Positions 1 through 9,584 of a stretch of 64,000 bases of DNA are shown in pieces (the stretch's first letter is position 1; each line of letters opens with the position of its first letter). Under the pieces are notes generated by a model. The model was given only the letters and a program-made list of their open reading frames with translations. It ran no database searches and was not told the origin of the DNA. Source of the DNA: Trichostrongylus colubriformis. Lineage: Eukaryota > Nematoda > Chromadorea > Rhabditida > Trichostrongylidae. The stretch covers positions 23,451,274 to 23,515,273 of the forward strand of contig OZ022257.1 of assembly GCA_963978905.1 (NCBI GenBank). Reading direction: 5' to 3'. The translations under genes and the position numbers were made by a program.

Positions 1-135
1 CTGTGCTTCGTGTGCTGGTGCGTGGGCGTCGTGTTGCTCCTCTTCCTGGGCTTCGTGTGCGGGTGAGTGGGCGTCGTTTTCCTCTTCTTTCTGGGCTTCG
101 TGTGCTGGCGAGTGGGCGTCGTGTTCCTCTTCTTC
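1..135. repeat. 45-bp in-frame tandem repeat
   Basis: The motif GTGGGCGTCGT recurs at 24, 69 and 114, a 45-bp period. On the minus strand it encodes 15-residue units with core DAH(S/A)PAHEAQ followed by a Glu-rich linker. The array continues past the window edge. Confidence 0.8.
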
Positions 136-999
136 ATCCGACTGCTCCTCGTCGATCACCATGAGCTCTTGGTCTATTGATTCATCTTCCTCTTCAATCT
201 CCAATATCGGCTCCACAAACTGTTCGTTGTCTCGGTTTAGCAGTGCTTCGTGCTCCCGTTGGACCAGGTGCCCTTGGTATATCTCCTGGGCCGTTGCCAA
301 AGACTCCTGCATTGCCTCCTCAATACCTTCTCGTTCTTCCGGTTCACCGGTGTTCTCTTCTCCCTGGCCAAGGCTGGCCGGGTCGTCTTCCTGCAGTGTG
401 GTGTCCATCGCGTTAGTTTCCCGGGAAGGGCGTTCGGCGATAGAGTCTCGTAGTGTCTCCAGTTCCAGAAGTATTTGGCAACGAAAAAGACGTTCCTCCT
501 GCAGGTTCTCGTGTCCAAGAGCCTCTTCGTACTCGCGGAGATTGCTGTCATATTCCTTCAGTACTTCGAGCTTATCTGTAATAGCTCTCTCCATCGTGGT
601 GTAGTCGATCAACAAAGGGTTTCCTTCGTCATCCTCTTGCTGCCTCCTGATCATAGTCTTCCAAACTTCCGAATCGACCTTATGTGTGGCGACGAGAAGA
701 CTAGGTAAAGCCCACAAGGCTGCGAGCTGAGAGCGTATCAGAAGAAATTCAAGCCTGACTCTTGCGACCGTCTCTATCAGAATCTTACACATAGTATACC
801 GTTCCTGCCAGGTGTCAATAGTGTTTCTCAACGACCTAACCCTAAGCCCAAGATTTTCAACAAATTTTGCGGAGATCCAGAAATGGCGGCACACACGGAT
901 GATCTTCGCATACAAATCCTCTGGCTCAGGAAGTGGCGGGAGGGCGTTACGAAGTGCATTATACTCGAGTTGAAGGCGTTCAAATTCACGGGTGTCCAT
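1..999 (-). CDS. Unidentified acidic repeat protein, 3' end outside window
   Basis: An open frame of 333 codons starts at the ATG at 999-997 and runs without a stop to base 1, so the C-terminus is outside the window. The start is supported by a splice-acceptor-like GATTACAG three bases upstream, which could take a spliced leader or an intron end. The first ~170 residues (begin MDTREFERLQ) look helical and mixed in charge. From about residue 200 the protein becomes strongly acidic and Glu-rich. The last ~45 residues are three 15-residue repeats with the core DAHSPAHEAQ. No membrane segment, signal peptide or zinc finger is visible. I do not recognise the family; a structural or retroelement Gag-like protein is possible but unproven. 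The lack of introns over 1 kb is unusual next to the finely split WDR3 gene. Confidence 0.6.
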   Translation of the reverse strand, partial: MDTREFERLQLEYNALRNALPPLPEPEDLYAKIIRVCRHFWISAKFVENLGLRVRSLRNTIDTWQERYTMCKILIETVARVRLEFLLIRSQLAALWALPSLLVATHKVDSEVWKTMIRRQQEDDEGNPLLIDYTTMERAITDKLEVLKEYDSNLREYEEALGHENLQEERLFRCQILLELETLRDSIAERPSRETNAMDTTLQEDDPASLGQGEENTGEPEEREGIEEAMQESLATAQEIYQGHLVQREHEALLNRDNEQFVEPILEIEEEDESIDQELMVIDEEQSDEEEEHDAHSPAHEAQKEEENDAHSPAHEAQEEEQHDAHAPAHEAQ

Positions 1000-1176
1000 T
1001 ATCTGTAATCACCGAGTACTACCACTGGAGCGATAACTGGTGTAGAGGAAGTGGTGCCTTTCTGGTGTGCTACAACGTAATAGGTGTTTATATTCTACTT
1101 TTAAGCGTCTAGGCGTCTATTAATCTGAAAGCTAACTAAACAAAACGTGAATCTTTGTGTATAATTTCTACTTGTT

Positions 1177-1992
1177 TCAAAAAACCTTTTCGTGTTTGCC
1201 CCGTAGGCTATTGTGTTGACCTTGCCGGTGTCCGCGTAGCTTTCGCAGAAGGTGTACCATGACCTTAAGTGGGCAGCCCAAGAGCGTCAAGACACCCTGA
1301 GTCAACAGGCTGGCAAACAACGTAGAATAAAAAAGTGGTGATGTCGAAATATATAGTTTTGTGATCCATGAATAACTTTGCAAACAAACATAAACACTGG
1401 CAGAATAACTTCTCTTTTTCCCCATCGACCTCGTATACGGCAATTTTTTCGGCAAAATCACATAAATTTCCTTCCCAGGAGGATGTTTAACATTACATGT
1501 ACTCAAATGCATTTTGAAGGCTCTCTCCTGTCGCATATATAGAAAGCATTTGTCACAAATGAACAAGTATCTTTCCTTGCCATATTCATCAGGATATGGA
1601 GAAAAGTACCAAGTATCCATCTCGAATTCACCATAGCGAACAACTTCAATATACTTCACTTTTGTCACCTCAATATGTTGCTCCTCCAATACTTCCTTAT
1701 AATCCAAGCTAACATTATTTGGCGAGTTTTCTTTCGCTTTCCGTATCCGCTTCTCTCTCATATCGTACACCGGTGTGATTCGTTTACTCGTTTGATTGCG
1801 AAACTGTAATTGAGTAGAATCTAGCCAATGATCAAGTCTTCTGTCATCTCCATCAAAGTGCACGTAGAGTTCGACACATCCATTTTCCCCATGCCGTTTG
1901 TCTAGTACAGTGGCATGACGCCAGCGACCGCGTCTTCCTCGTACAAGATAATTTTCGCCAACTAATACTTCCTCACCGTTCAGTGTGGGCAT
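1177..1992 (-). pseudogene. KAT8: MYST acetyltransferase (MOF/KAT8-like), truncated intronless copy
   Basis: The frame starts at the ATG at 1992. Residues ~10-65 fit a chromo-barrel domain (VGENYL, a WRHATV strand, then YVHFDGDDRRLDHW). Residues ~110-170 fit the MYST C2HC zinc finger (WYFSPYPDEYGKE, CDKC, then HLSTC) up to [11 protein letters not shown]-type features are the DEYGKE segment and YMRQERAF. At about 1440-1462 the reading frame slips. Homology resumes in another frame (VYEVDG, then [11 protein letters not shown]) to about 1310, and then stops. The acetyl-CoA site and catalytic region of a normal ~450-residue MOF are absent. The final residues of the open frame to 1177 are therefore out-of-frame sequence. 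The ~700 bp of homology contains no intron, which suggests a processed retrocopy. A single sequencing error could explain the frame slip but not the missing catalytic half. MOF acetylates histone H4 Lys16 in the nucleus; this copy is unlikely to. Confidence 0.75.
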
Positions 1993-3400
1993 GCAAGCGA
2001 CAGCGGAAACGCCTTTTGGCTCGATATGTAATGCTTATCCATTATGCTTGAAATAAAGTGACGTCACTTATAAAATGAGCGCTCGATGGTTCAGTGGATA
2101 TATATATATATAGTATATATTGATATATATGTCTGTGGGCAACCAAGATATCTTCTGGCGTGACCGATATTGCTACACGAGACCAACGCACACGGTGTCA
2201 AATTTATCAGCAGATACCTCAAACTTGGGTAATTAAACAAGCGGAATAGCATGTATCAATAAAATGACATGAATGGTGTTAAAAATGAAAATAAAGCTAA
2301 ACTGAGAACTAGTGACGATCGAGGAGTCATGGCTCTTATATACGGAGCTGCAGCTGCGGTGTTTTCGACGTTCAGAAGAAACGGTGCGTTGGCCTTTCCA
2401 GCATCTGTCCTCTTCGCGTACTTGACTCTATCCTCTGGCGACGAATACATTCCTATACGAAAAAGTATATGCACGTGTCGCTTGATATGTTGTAAATACA
2501 CTTTCCTCTTCTTACGAATATCTTCCAATCGCGGATAACCGCGATAGGTATATTAGTATTAGTAAAACAGTACTGAAATTCCGAAAATCAGCTGAGAACA
2601 ATCTAATTCAGTTCCTAAGTGGCGCGGACGTGGGGAGAAGTTCGGATAGCTCTGTGGCACAACTCTATGTATCCTTCAAATGCGGTATTCGGAGCGTAAT
2701 TCTGGTAGGCGAAACTTAGATAAAAAATTCATATCGCCGTTCCAACATGCCTTAGAAGTTTCGTTTAGGAAGGAATACGAAAGCATTAAAGAAATCAGGA
2801 AAGGCCATAGTTTGTACCCCCCGCTCATAGTGGGCACAAGCTCAGATAACTTCGACCAACTGTGGGCGGGCGTGCGCGTAAAATTTGATAATCAACTAAA
2901 GATTTAATATAGTTCCAAAATGGCCCAGACGTGGGGAAAAGTTGGGATAAGGTCTGTAGCACGACTCTGCGAAGCCTAAGTGCGGAGGGTAGAACATTTA
3001 AATAAAATAAAATGGCCTTGAAACAAAAATTCGTAATTCGCTAAGGACATTGCCTTGGGCTCCGTTAAAGGGAGATGGATGGTGTATGAGCCAAAAAAAT
3101 GCACGTGCTACGCGTTTCCCACTGTTGGAGGGGCATGCACTTAAGTATTTGGTAAACAGGCCTGACATGGGCAAAGGTTGACCAATGGCGAGGTTTTGGA
3201 AGTATTGAAAGAAGCCTAACCGCGGTGGGTGGAGCGTGTTTTCAATGGGAGGGCTCACCAAGTTTTCAGTTCCGACTTACCAGGTATTCAGTGCCGTCAA
3301 AATTTTTTCACTAGGCTGACCTGACGTGTGCAAAAGTTGTTCGGCAGCGAAGTTCTCGAAGTAATGAAAGAAGTCTATCCGCGGTTTCCTCCCTCTTTTT
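1993..3400. other. Intergenic, microsatellite and degenerate repeats
   Basis: A TA-rich microsatellite lies at about 2098-2131. From about 2620 to 3390 a segment resembling GACGTGGGGA(G/A)AAGTT, followed by a CGAAGCCTAA-type segment and a CGCGGTGGGTGGAG-type segment, recurs about four times in eroded form. The short frames in both directions show no recognisable protein. Confidence 0.5.
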
Positions 3401-3413
3401 CAATAGACCAGTC

Positions 3414-3602
3414 GGGTTGGCCGGCTGACGCCGGCCAACCCTCCTAGACTCGGATTGGCCGGCTTCGCCGGCCAATCCTCGTAGGGGCGGCTTCGCCGCC
3501 CCGGCAGGGTGGCTTTGGGGCTTTCTGTTTTGTAGCGAGGAGCGACTCTCGGCTCGCCGCTGGCGCGGCGAGCCAACTTTCGCATGCGCGCTTCGCGCGC
3601 AT
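3414..3602. repeat. Cluster of five perfect GC-rich hairpins
   Basis: Arms are 3414-3425/3430-3441 (12 bp, loop TGAC), 3452-3463/3467-3478 (12 bp, loop TTC), 3484-3491/3495-3502 (8 bp, loop TTC), 3551-3560/3565-3574 (10 bp, loop TGGC) and 3584-3591/3595-3602 (8 bp, loop TTC). All arms are perfect. The block is far richer in GC than its surroundings. No gene is seen in it. Confidence 0.85.
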
Positions 3603-4341
3603 TGCAGCAGGAATAGGCCCTGTGTATAGGGAGCGCACATAGCAGCAGGGAACGGATAATATGCGGCTTGTACATATTGTGAGCAAACCTCCAACGATCA
3701 TCGGCTTTGGTTGAAACTAAGAGACACCACACCCATCTGTAACCTCTTCCCCACTGAAGGCAAAACCCCTTAAAAGAAAGGCAGGATTCGATCCGAACAC
3801 AAAAATAGAATTGAAGCACTTAGTAGTACCAAAGTAAGGAAGATGGATCGAAACGGTCAAAAAATCCAAGAAAGAAGACCCCCTTCCCATCGTTGATCCA
3901 AGTGTGTAAGGCACAATCGCAAAGGTGCGGCCACGCTTAAAGGAGCGGCAGCAGTTGGAGGTGTCTCATCGTGAGCGCTGAGGCGCTCCGTAGTAGTTGA
4001 CTTTTGAGGATTAAAAGTTTGGAGAGGACGTGCATGTATCAGTTCTATAAGAAACATTGACCTTAACTGATTGCCGAGAGATACATCTGATAATAACACA
4101 CCACTCCCTAATGGTAACCGAGAACAAACAGTCACTTTGTGAGTGTGGTACCATTATTGCAATTATGGCCGGGCTAGGCTTAGAACTTATGTACTCTATA
4201 CACAGGGGGTTGACGTGTACAGAGTACATAAGTTTGGTGGGTTGACTCCTACCCAATCCTAACCTGCCCGACCTCCACACACCCATACCTAATTTGCTTC
4301 TTGTGTGCTCCCTACATTTTGGTCTGTCCCTATCCAGTTCC
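3603..4341. other. Intergenic repeat-derived DNA before the large duplication
   Basis: No convincing gene. From about 4160 the sequence is already made of the GGGCTAGGCTTAGAACTTATG-type repeat found through the neighbouring duplicated block. A 17-bp inverted pair around TGTACTCT lies at about 4190-4233. Confidence 0.4.
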
Positions 4342-4439
4342 TACTCGCACGACCTGAGCAGTCCCATTCCTGACCTTCCCAATTTTTGCAACCCAAGCGA
4401 GGGTTTATAAATTTGAAAACCCATCGGTTTTGGTGCAGG

Positions 4440-5720
4440 CTCCGCCCATAGTGGGCGGAGCTAAGCTTAAAACTTATATGCTCCGTACACATGACCCCTA
4501 CCCAATCCTAACCTGCGCGACCTCCACAGGCCTGTGCCTTATTTGCTTATTGCACCCTTTACTTTGGTCAGTCCCTTCCCAGTCCTTACATGCGCGACTT
4601 CAACAGACCCTTTCCTAACTTGCCCGATTTTCAGCACTTGAGCGAAGACCTGAATTCGTTTATTCATCGATTTCGGGCGAGCCCAGCCCATGATGGGCGG
4701 AGGTAGGCTTAGAATTTATGTGCTCCGTACACTTATGTTTTCCTCTACGCTATCCTAACTTGCCCTACCTCTACAGGCCCGTTCCTAATTTGCTTCTTGT
4801 GTGCTCCCTACATTTTGGTCTGTCCCTATCCAGTCCTTACTCGCACGACTTCAACAACCCTTTCCTAACTTGCCCGATTTTCCGCACTTAAGCGAGGACC
4901 TAAATTCGTTTATTCATCGATTTCGGCGCAAGCCCCTCCCATGGTGGGCGGAGTTAGGCTTAGAACTTATGTGGTCCGTACAGTTGGTCCCTACCCAATA
5001 CTAACCTGCCCGACCTCCACAGCCCGTGCCTAATTTGCGTTCCCTGTGTTCTGAGTTCCCTTTACTTTGGTCAGTCCCTTCCCAGTCCTTACATGAGCGA
5101 CTTCAACAGACTCTTTCCAAACTTGCCCGATTTCCAACACCTGAGCGAGGACCTAAATTCGTTTATTCATCGATTTCGGCGCAAGACCCGCCCATGGTGG
5201 GCGGAGCTAGGCTTAGTTCTTACATGCTCTGTACGCTTAGGTCAGCCCCTCCCCACTCCTAACTCGCGCGACCCTCCAGGATACAGTTGAGATGAGGCCC
5301 TACCAAGTCTTAACTTGCACGATCCCTACAGGCCCACTCTTGATTTTTTCAACCATTTCTGCGCAAGCTCCGCTCACGGTGGGCGGAGCTAGGCTTAGTC
5401 CTTAATGAGCTCCGCACACTTTGGTCAACCCCTACCCATCCCCAACTTGCCCGACCTCTCCACGTTGCAATTGAGTTGAAAGTAGATATGTGACAAAAAA
5501 CGGACACATGCTTACACACACACACACAAACACACCAAACTTCTGGTTTTAGCTTGCCTCTCATGTGCTCCGTACATTTTGGCTTACCCCAATCCATCCC
5601 TAACTTGCCCGACCTCTACAGGTCCATTCCTAGCCTGCCTGATTTTTGGAACCTAAGCGTGGACTTAAATTTGAACACCGGCAGTTTCCGCGCAAGCCTC
5701 GCTCACAGTGGGCGGAGCTA
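4440..5720. repeat. Degenerate ~180-330 bp repeats marked by GGGCGGAG
   Basis: The core GCTCCGCCCATAGTGGGCGG and its derivatives recur near 4440, 4690, 4940, 5190, 5375 and 5705. Each is followed by a GGCTTAGAACTTATG-like stretch, a TGCTCCGTACAC-like stretch and a CCTAACTTGCCCGA stretch. The core is a short palindrome. The same array is present in copy 2 at +2,269. Confidence 0.75.
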
Positions 5721-5944
5721 GGCTTAATTCTTATGTGCTCTGTGCGCTTAGGTCAGCATCTACCCAATTCTAACATGCCCGACCTTTCCAGACAGCAGTT
5801 CAGTTGAGACATCATAACAATGGGATAGGGGTGTAGTGGTGCAGACAGGTTGTAAATGGTTGACGCTGGACTGTGGGAGTGACATGGGTACCCTCGGTGT
5901 ATCCCTAGGTGTAATTTCCTTACCGGCCCATCACAACACAGCTG

Positions 5945-6520
5945 CGTCGCCATTCGCCTTTCGAGGCTCCTTATCAGCCCTTCAGTTGCTATCACATCCG
6001 TTCCCTCACCATTGATATCCCCTTACCACCCCTACATTACCTTATAAATTCAGGATCCCAGCTTTGCTGCGACGCGAGATATGAATTTCCCGCCATTCGC
6101 CTTTCGAGGCTCCTTATCAGCCCTTAACAGTTGCTATCACTTCCGTTCATTCACCATTAATGTCCCCTTACCACCCCTACAATACCTTAAAAATTCAGGA
6201 TCCCAGCTTTGCTGCGACGCGAGATATGAATTTCCCGCCATTCGCCTTTCGAGGCTCCTTATCAGCCCTTATCAGTTGCTGTCACTTCCGTTCATTCACC
6301 ATTAATGTCCCCTTACCACACCTACATTACCTTAAAAATTCAGGATCCCAGCATTGCTGCGACGCGAGATATGAACTTCCCGCCATTCGCCTTTCGAAGC
6401 TCCTTATCAGCCCTTATCAGTTGCTATCACTTCCGTTCCTTCACCATTGATGCCCCTTACCACCCCCTATATTACCTTAAAAATTCAGGGTCCCAGCTTT
6501 GCTGCAACGCGAGATAGAAA
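5945..6520. repeat. 145-bp minisatellite, about four units
   Basis: The sequence GAGATATGAA recurs with its ATG at 6081, 6226 and 6371, an exact 145-bp period, with diverged first and last units. Each unit contains CCGCCATTCGCCTTTCGA and ends AAAATTCAGG. It is repeated at 8214-8789 in the second copy. Confidence 0.9.
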
Positions 6521-6529
6521 TTATGCGGT

Positions 6530-6582
6530 GAGCGGACAGACAGACACACACACAGACAGACAGACAGACAAACAAACACACC
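6530..6582. repeat. CAGA/CACA microsatellite
   Basis: A GACAGACAGACACACACACA-type tract, present again at 8799-8851 in the second copy. Confidence 0.8.
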
Positions 6583-6610
6583 AAACTTCTGCTTTATATA
6601 TAGAGTATGA

Positions 6611-8879
6611 TACTCGCACGACCTGAGCAGTCCCATTCCTGACCTTCCCAATTTTTGCAACCCAAGCGAGGGTTTATAAATTTGAAAACCCATCGGTTTT
6701 GGTGCAGGCTCCGCCCATAGTGGGCGGAGCTAAGCTTAAAACTTATATGCTCCGTACACATGACCCCTACCCAATCCTAACCTGCGCGACCTCCACAGGC
6801 CTGTGCCTTATTTGCTTATTGCACCCTTTACTTTGGTCAGTCCCTTCCCAGTCCTTACATGCGCGACTTCAACAGACCCTTTCCTAACTTGCCCGATTTT
6901 CAGCACTTGAGCGAAGACCTGAATTCGTTTATTCATCGATTTCGGGCGAGCCCAGCCCATGATGGGCGGAGGTAGGCTTAGAATTTATGTGCTCCGTACA
7001 CTTATGTTTTCCTCTACGCTATCCTAACTTGCCCTACCTCTACAGGCCCGTTCCTAATTTGCTTCTTGTGTGCTCCCTACATTTTGGTCTGTCCCTATCC
7101 AGTCCTTACTCGCACGACTTCAACAACCCTTTCCTAACTTGCCCGATTTTCCGCACTTAAGCGAGGACCTAAATTCGTTTATTCATCGATTTCGGCGCAA
7201 GCCCCTCCCATGGTGGGCGGAGTTAGGCTTAGAACTTATGTGGTCCGTACAGTTGGTCCCTACCCAATACTAACCTGCCCGACCTCCACAGCCCGTGCCT
7301 AATTTGCGTTCCCTGTGTTCTGAGTTCCCTTTACTTTGGTCAGTCCCTTCCCAGTCCTTACATGAGCGACTTCAACAGACTCTTTCCAAACTTGCCCGAT
7401 TTCCAACACCTGAGCGAGGACCTAAATTCGTTTATTCATCGATTTCGGCGCAAGACCCGCCCATGGTGGGCGGAGCTAGGCTTAGTTCTTACATGCTCTG
7501 TACGCTTAGGTCAGCCCCTCCCCACTCCTAACTCGCGCGACCCTCCAGGATACAGTTGAGATGAGGCCCTACCAAGTCTTAACTTGCACGATCCCTACAG
7601 GCCCACTCTTGATTTTTTCAACCATTTCTGCGCAAGCTCCGCTCACGGTGGGCGGAGCTAGGCTTAGTCCTTAATGAGCTCCGCACACTTTGGTCAACCC
7701 CTACCCATCCCCAACTTGCCCGACCTCTCCACGTTGCAATTGAGTTGAAAGTAGATATGTGACAAAAAACGGACACATGCTTACACACACACACACAAAC
7801 ACACCAAACTTCTGGTTTTAGCTTGCCTCTCATGTGCTCCGTACATTTTGGCTTACCCCAATCCATCCCTAACTTGCCCGACCTCTACAGGTCCATTCCT
7901 AGCCTGCCTGATTTTTGGAACCTAAGCGTGGACTTAAATTTGAACACCGGCAGTTTCCGCGCAAGCCTCGCTCACAGTGGGCGGAGCTAGGCTTAATTCT
8001 TATGTGCTCTGTGCGCTTAGGTCAGCATCTACCCAATTCTAACATGCCCGACCTTTCCAGACAGCAGTTCAGTTGAGACATCATAACAATGGGATAGGGG
8101 TGTAGTGGTGCAGACAGGTTGTAAATGGTTGACGCTGGACTGTGGGAGTGACATGGGTACCCTCGGTGTATCCCTAGGTGTAATTTCCTTACCGGCCCAT
8201 CACAACACAGCTGCGTCGCCATTCGCCTTTCGAGGCTCCTTATCAGCCCTTCAGTTGCTATCACATCCGTTCCCTCACCATTGATATCCCCTTACCACCC
8301 CTACATTACCTTATAAATTCAGGATCCCAGCTTTGCTGCGACGCGAGATATGAATTTCCCGCCATTCGCCTTTCGAGGCTCCTTATCAGCCCTTAACAGT
8401 TGCTATCACTTCCGTTCATTCACCATTAATGTCCCCTTACCACCCCTACAATACCTTAAAAATTCAGGATCCCAGCTTTGCTGCGACGCGAGATATGAAT
8501 TTCCCGCCATTCGCCTTTCGAGGCTCCTTATCAGCCCTTATCAGTTGCTGTCACTTCCGTTCATTCACCATTAATGTCCCCTTACCACACCTACATTACC
8601 TTAAAAATTCAGGATCCCAGCATTGCTGCGACGCGAGATATGAACTTCCCGCCATTCGCCTTTCGAAGCTCCTTATCAGCCCTTATCAGTTGCTATCACT
8701 TCCGTTCCTTCACCATTGATGCCCCTTACCACCCCCTATATTACCTTAAAAATTCAGGGTCCCAGCTTTGCTGCAACGCGAGATAGAAATTATGCGGTGA
8801 GCGGACAGACAGACACACACACAGACAGACAGACAGACAAACAAACACACCAAACTTCTGCTTTATATATAGAGTATGA
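6611..8879. repeat. 2,269-bp tandem duplication, copy 2
   Basis: This is a head-to-tail copy of 4342-6610 at an offset of exactly 2,269 bp, with no difference found where I compared them. Unique sequence resumes after the shared TACT at 8880-8883. Such identity means either a very recent duplication or an assembly artefact. Confidence 0.9.
8214..8789. repeat. 145-bp minisatellite, second array
   Basis: The same four-unit array lies in the second 2,269-bp copy, with unit starts at 8350, 8495 and 8640. Confidence 0.9.
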
Positions 8880-8910
8880 TACTATCCTGAACCACCGCAC
8901 TAGGGAGACG

Positions 8911-9056
8911 GTCGTTTGGCGCGGCCCCTTGGAGCTAATTTGCCAATGGGGCACTGCCAAAGTTCCTCCCCTAAAAAGGCTTAGGTAAATGTGGGAGAGT
9001 CCAGACGCCCCATGCCCCCCATTGGCAAATTAGCTGCAAGGGCCGCGCCAAACGAC
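8911..9056. repeat. Inverted repeat, ~40-bp arms (fold-back element)
   Basis: The arm at 8911-8951 begins GTCGTTTGGCGCGGCC. Its reverse complement ends the arm at 9017-9056, with one or two mismatches and a spacer of about 65 bp. It fits a small fold-back or MITE-like element just outside the 2,269-bp duplication. Confidence 0.75.
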
Positions 9057-9570
9057 ATACACCCCCGCACTATTGTTACCTCGCAAAGGGCCACCAAGTC
9101 CTAGTGTTCGCACATCCTACACGGTGACCCATGGGCAGACCTAGTAATGAGTCAGGCTCTAAACTGAGCAAAGAAGTGGGACCGAGACTTTCAAACGACC
9201 GAACGCAGTGCAATCGCACTAAACCGACCCACAGTGCTATTGAATTGCTTTGATAACGCCCTTTTATTTGCTGTAGTTCAATAAGTTATGGAGGGAAATA
9301 CGTGAGCGCCGCGACGCAGTAGTTCATACACGATATTACGGTACAGCAATAAAGTCTGCCATTGAACACGTTTGGATCCTACATGTTACCTCAATTCCCT
9401 CGCTGGGTTCACACACATATGTACCCTTTTTTCACTTTTATATTTACCGTGACACGTTTATCTTCAGTTCAAAGTTTTTGTCTTTCGAATGTGTCCATAA
9501 ACTCGTTTCAGGAATTGTCAGTGCTCAGGAAATGTCAGTTTTCCTACCTAGATTTATGTTTTTGATGTTT
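9057..9570. other. WDR3 upstream region
   Basis: No gene seen. This 0.5-kb stretch separates the repeat block from the WDR3 start and would hold its promoter. No TATA-like element stands out. Confidence 0.4.
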
Positions 9571-9584
9571 GTGTTACAGATATT
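9570..9584 (+). promoter_or_regulatory. Probable spliced-leader acceptor of WDR3
   Basis: TGTGTTACAG ends at 9579, five bases before the start codon at 9585. A pyrimidine-leaning tract and AG this close to an ATG, with no upstream exon visible, is the usual layout for nematode SL trans-splicing. An ordinary intron end after a non-coding exon is the alternative. Confidence 0.5.

Larger units (their letters stand above)
4342..6610. repeat. 2,269-bp tandem duplication, copy 1
   Basis: The block begins TACTCGCACGACC and ends TAGAGTATGA. It is followed directly by copy 2 with the same start. All the short reading frames in the two copies that I compared are identical. The join carries TACT, which also follows copy 2, consistent with a short-homology junction. 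It holds no gene: the many 60-95 codon frames come from repeated non-coding units. Confidence 0.9.

Noticed and set aside
161..604. 147-codon Ser-rich + frame
   Set aside because: It is the antisense of the longer acidic minus-strand frame from 999 to 1. The Ser runs come from Glu-rich codons read backwards.
3405..3610. Bacterial contamination or horizontal transfer suggested by GC-rich hairpins
   Set aside because: No bacterial gene or ribosome-binding-type context adjoins it, and the flanks are ordinary nematode repeat DNA on both sides.
5945..6520. Regular 145-bp repeats as a possible CRISPR array
   Set aside because: The whole unit is repeated without variable spacers, and the setting is a eukaryotic genome.
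4430..8988. Many 62-96 codon frames, repeated at +2,269
   Set aside because: They recur only because the DNA is duplicated. They follow the 145-bp and GGGCGGAG repeats and have no domain.
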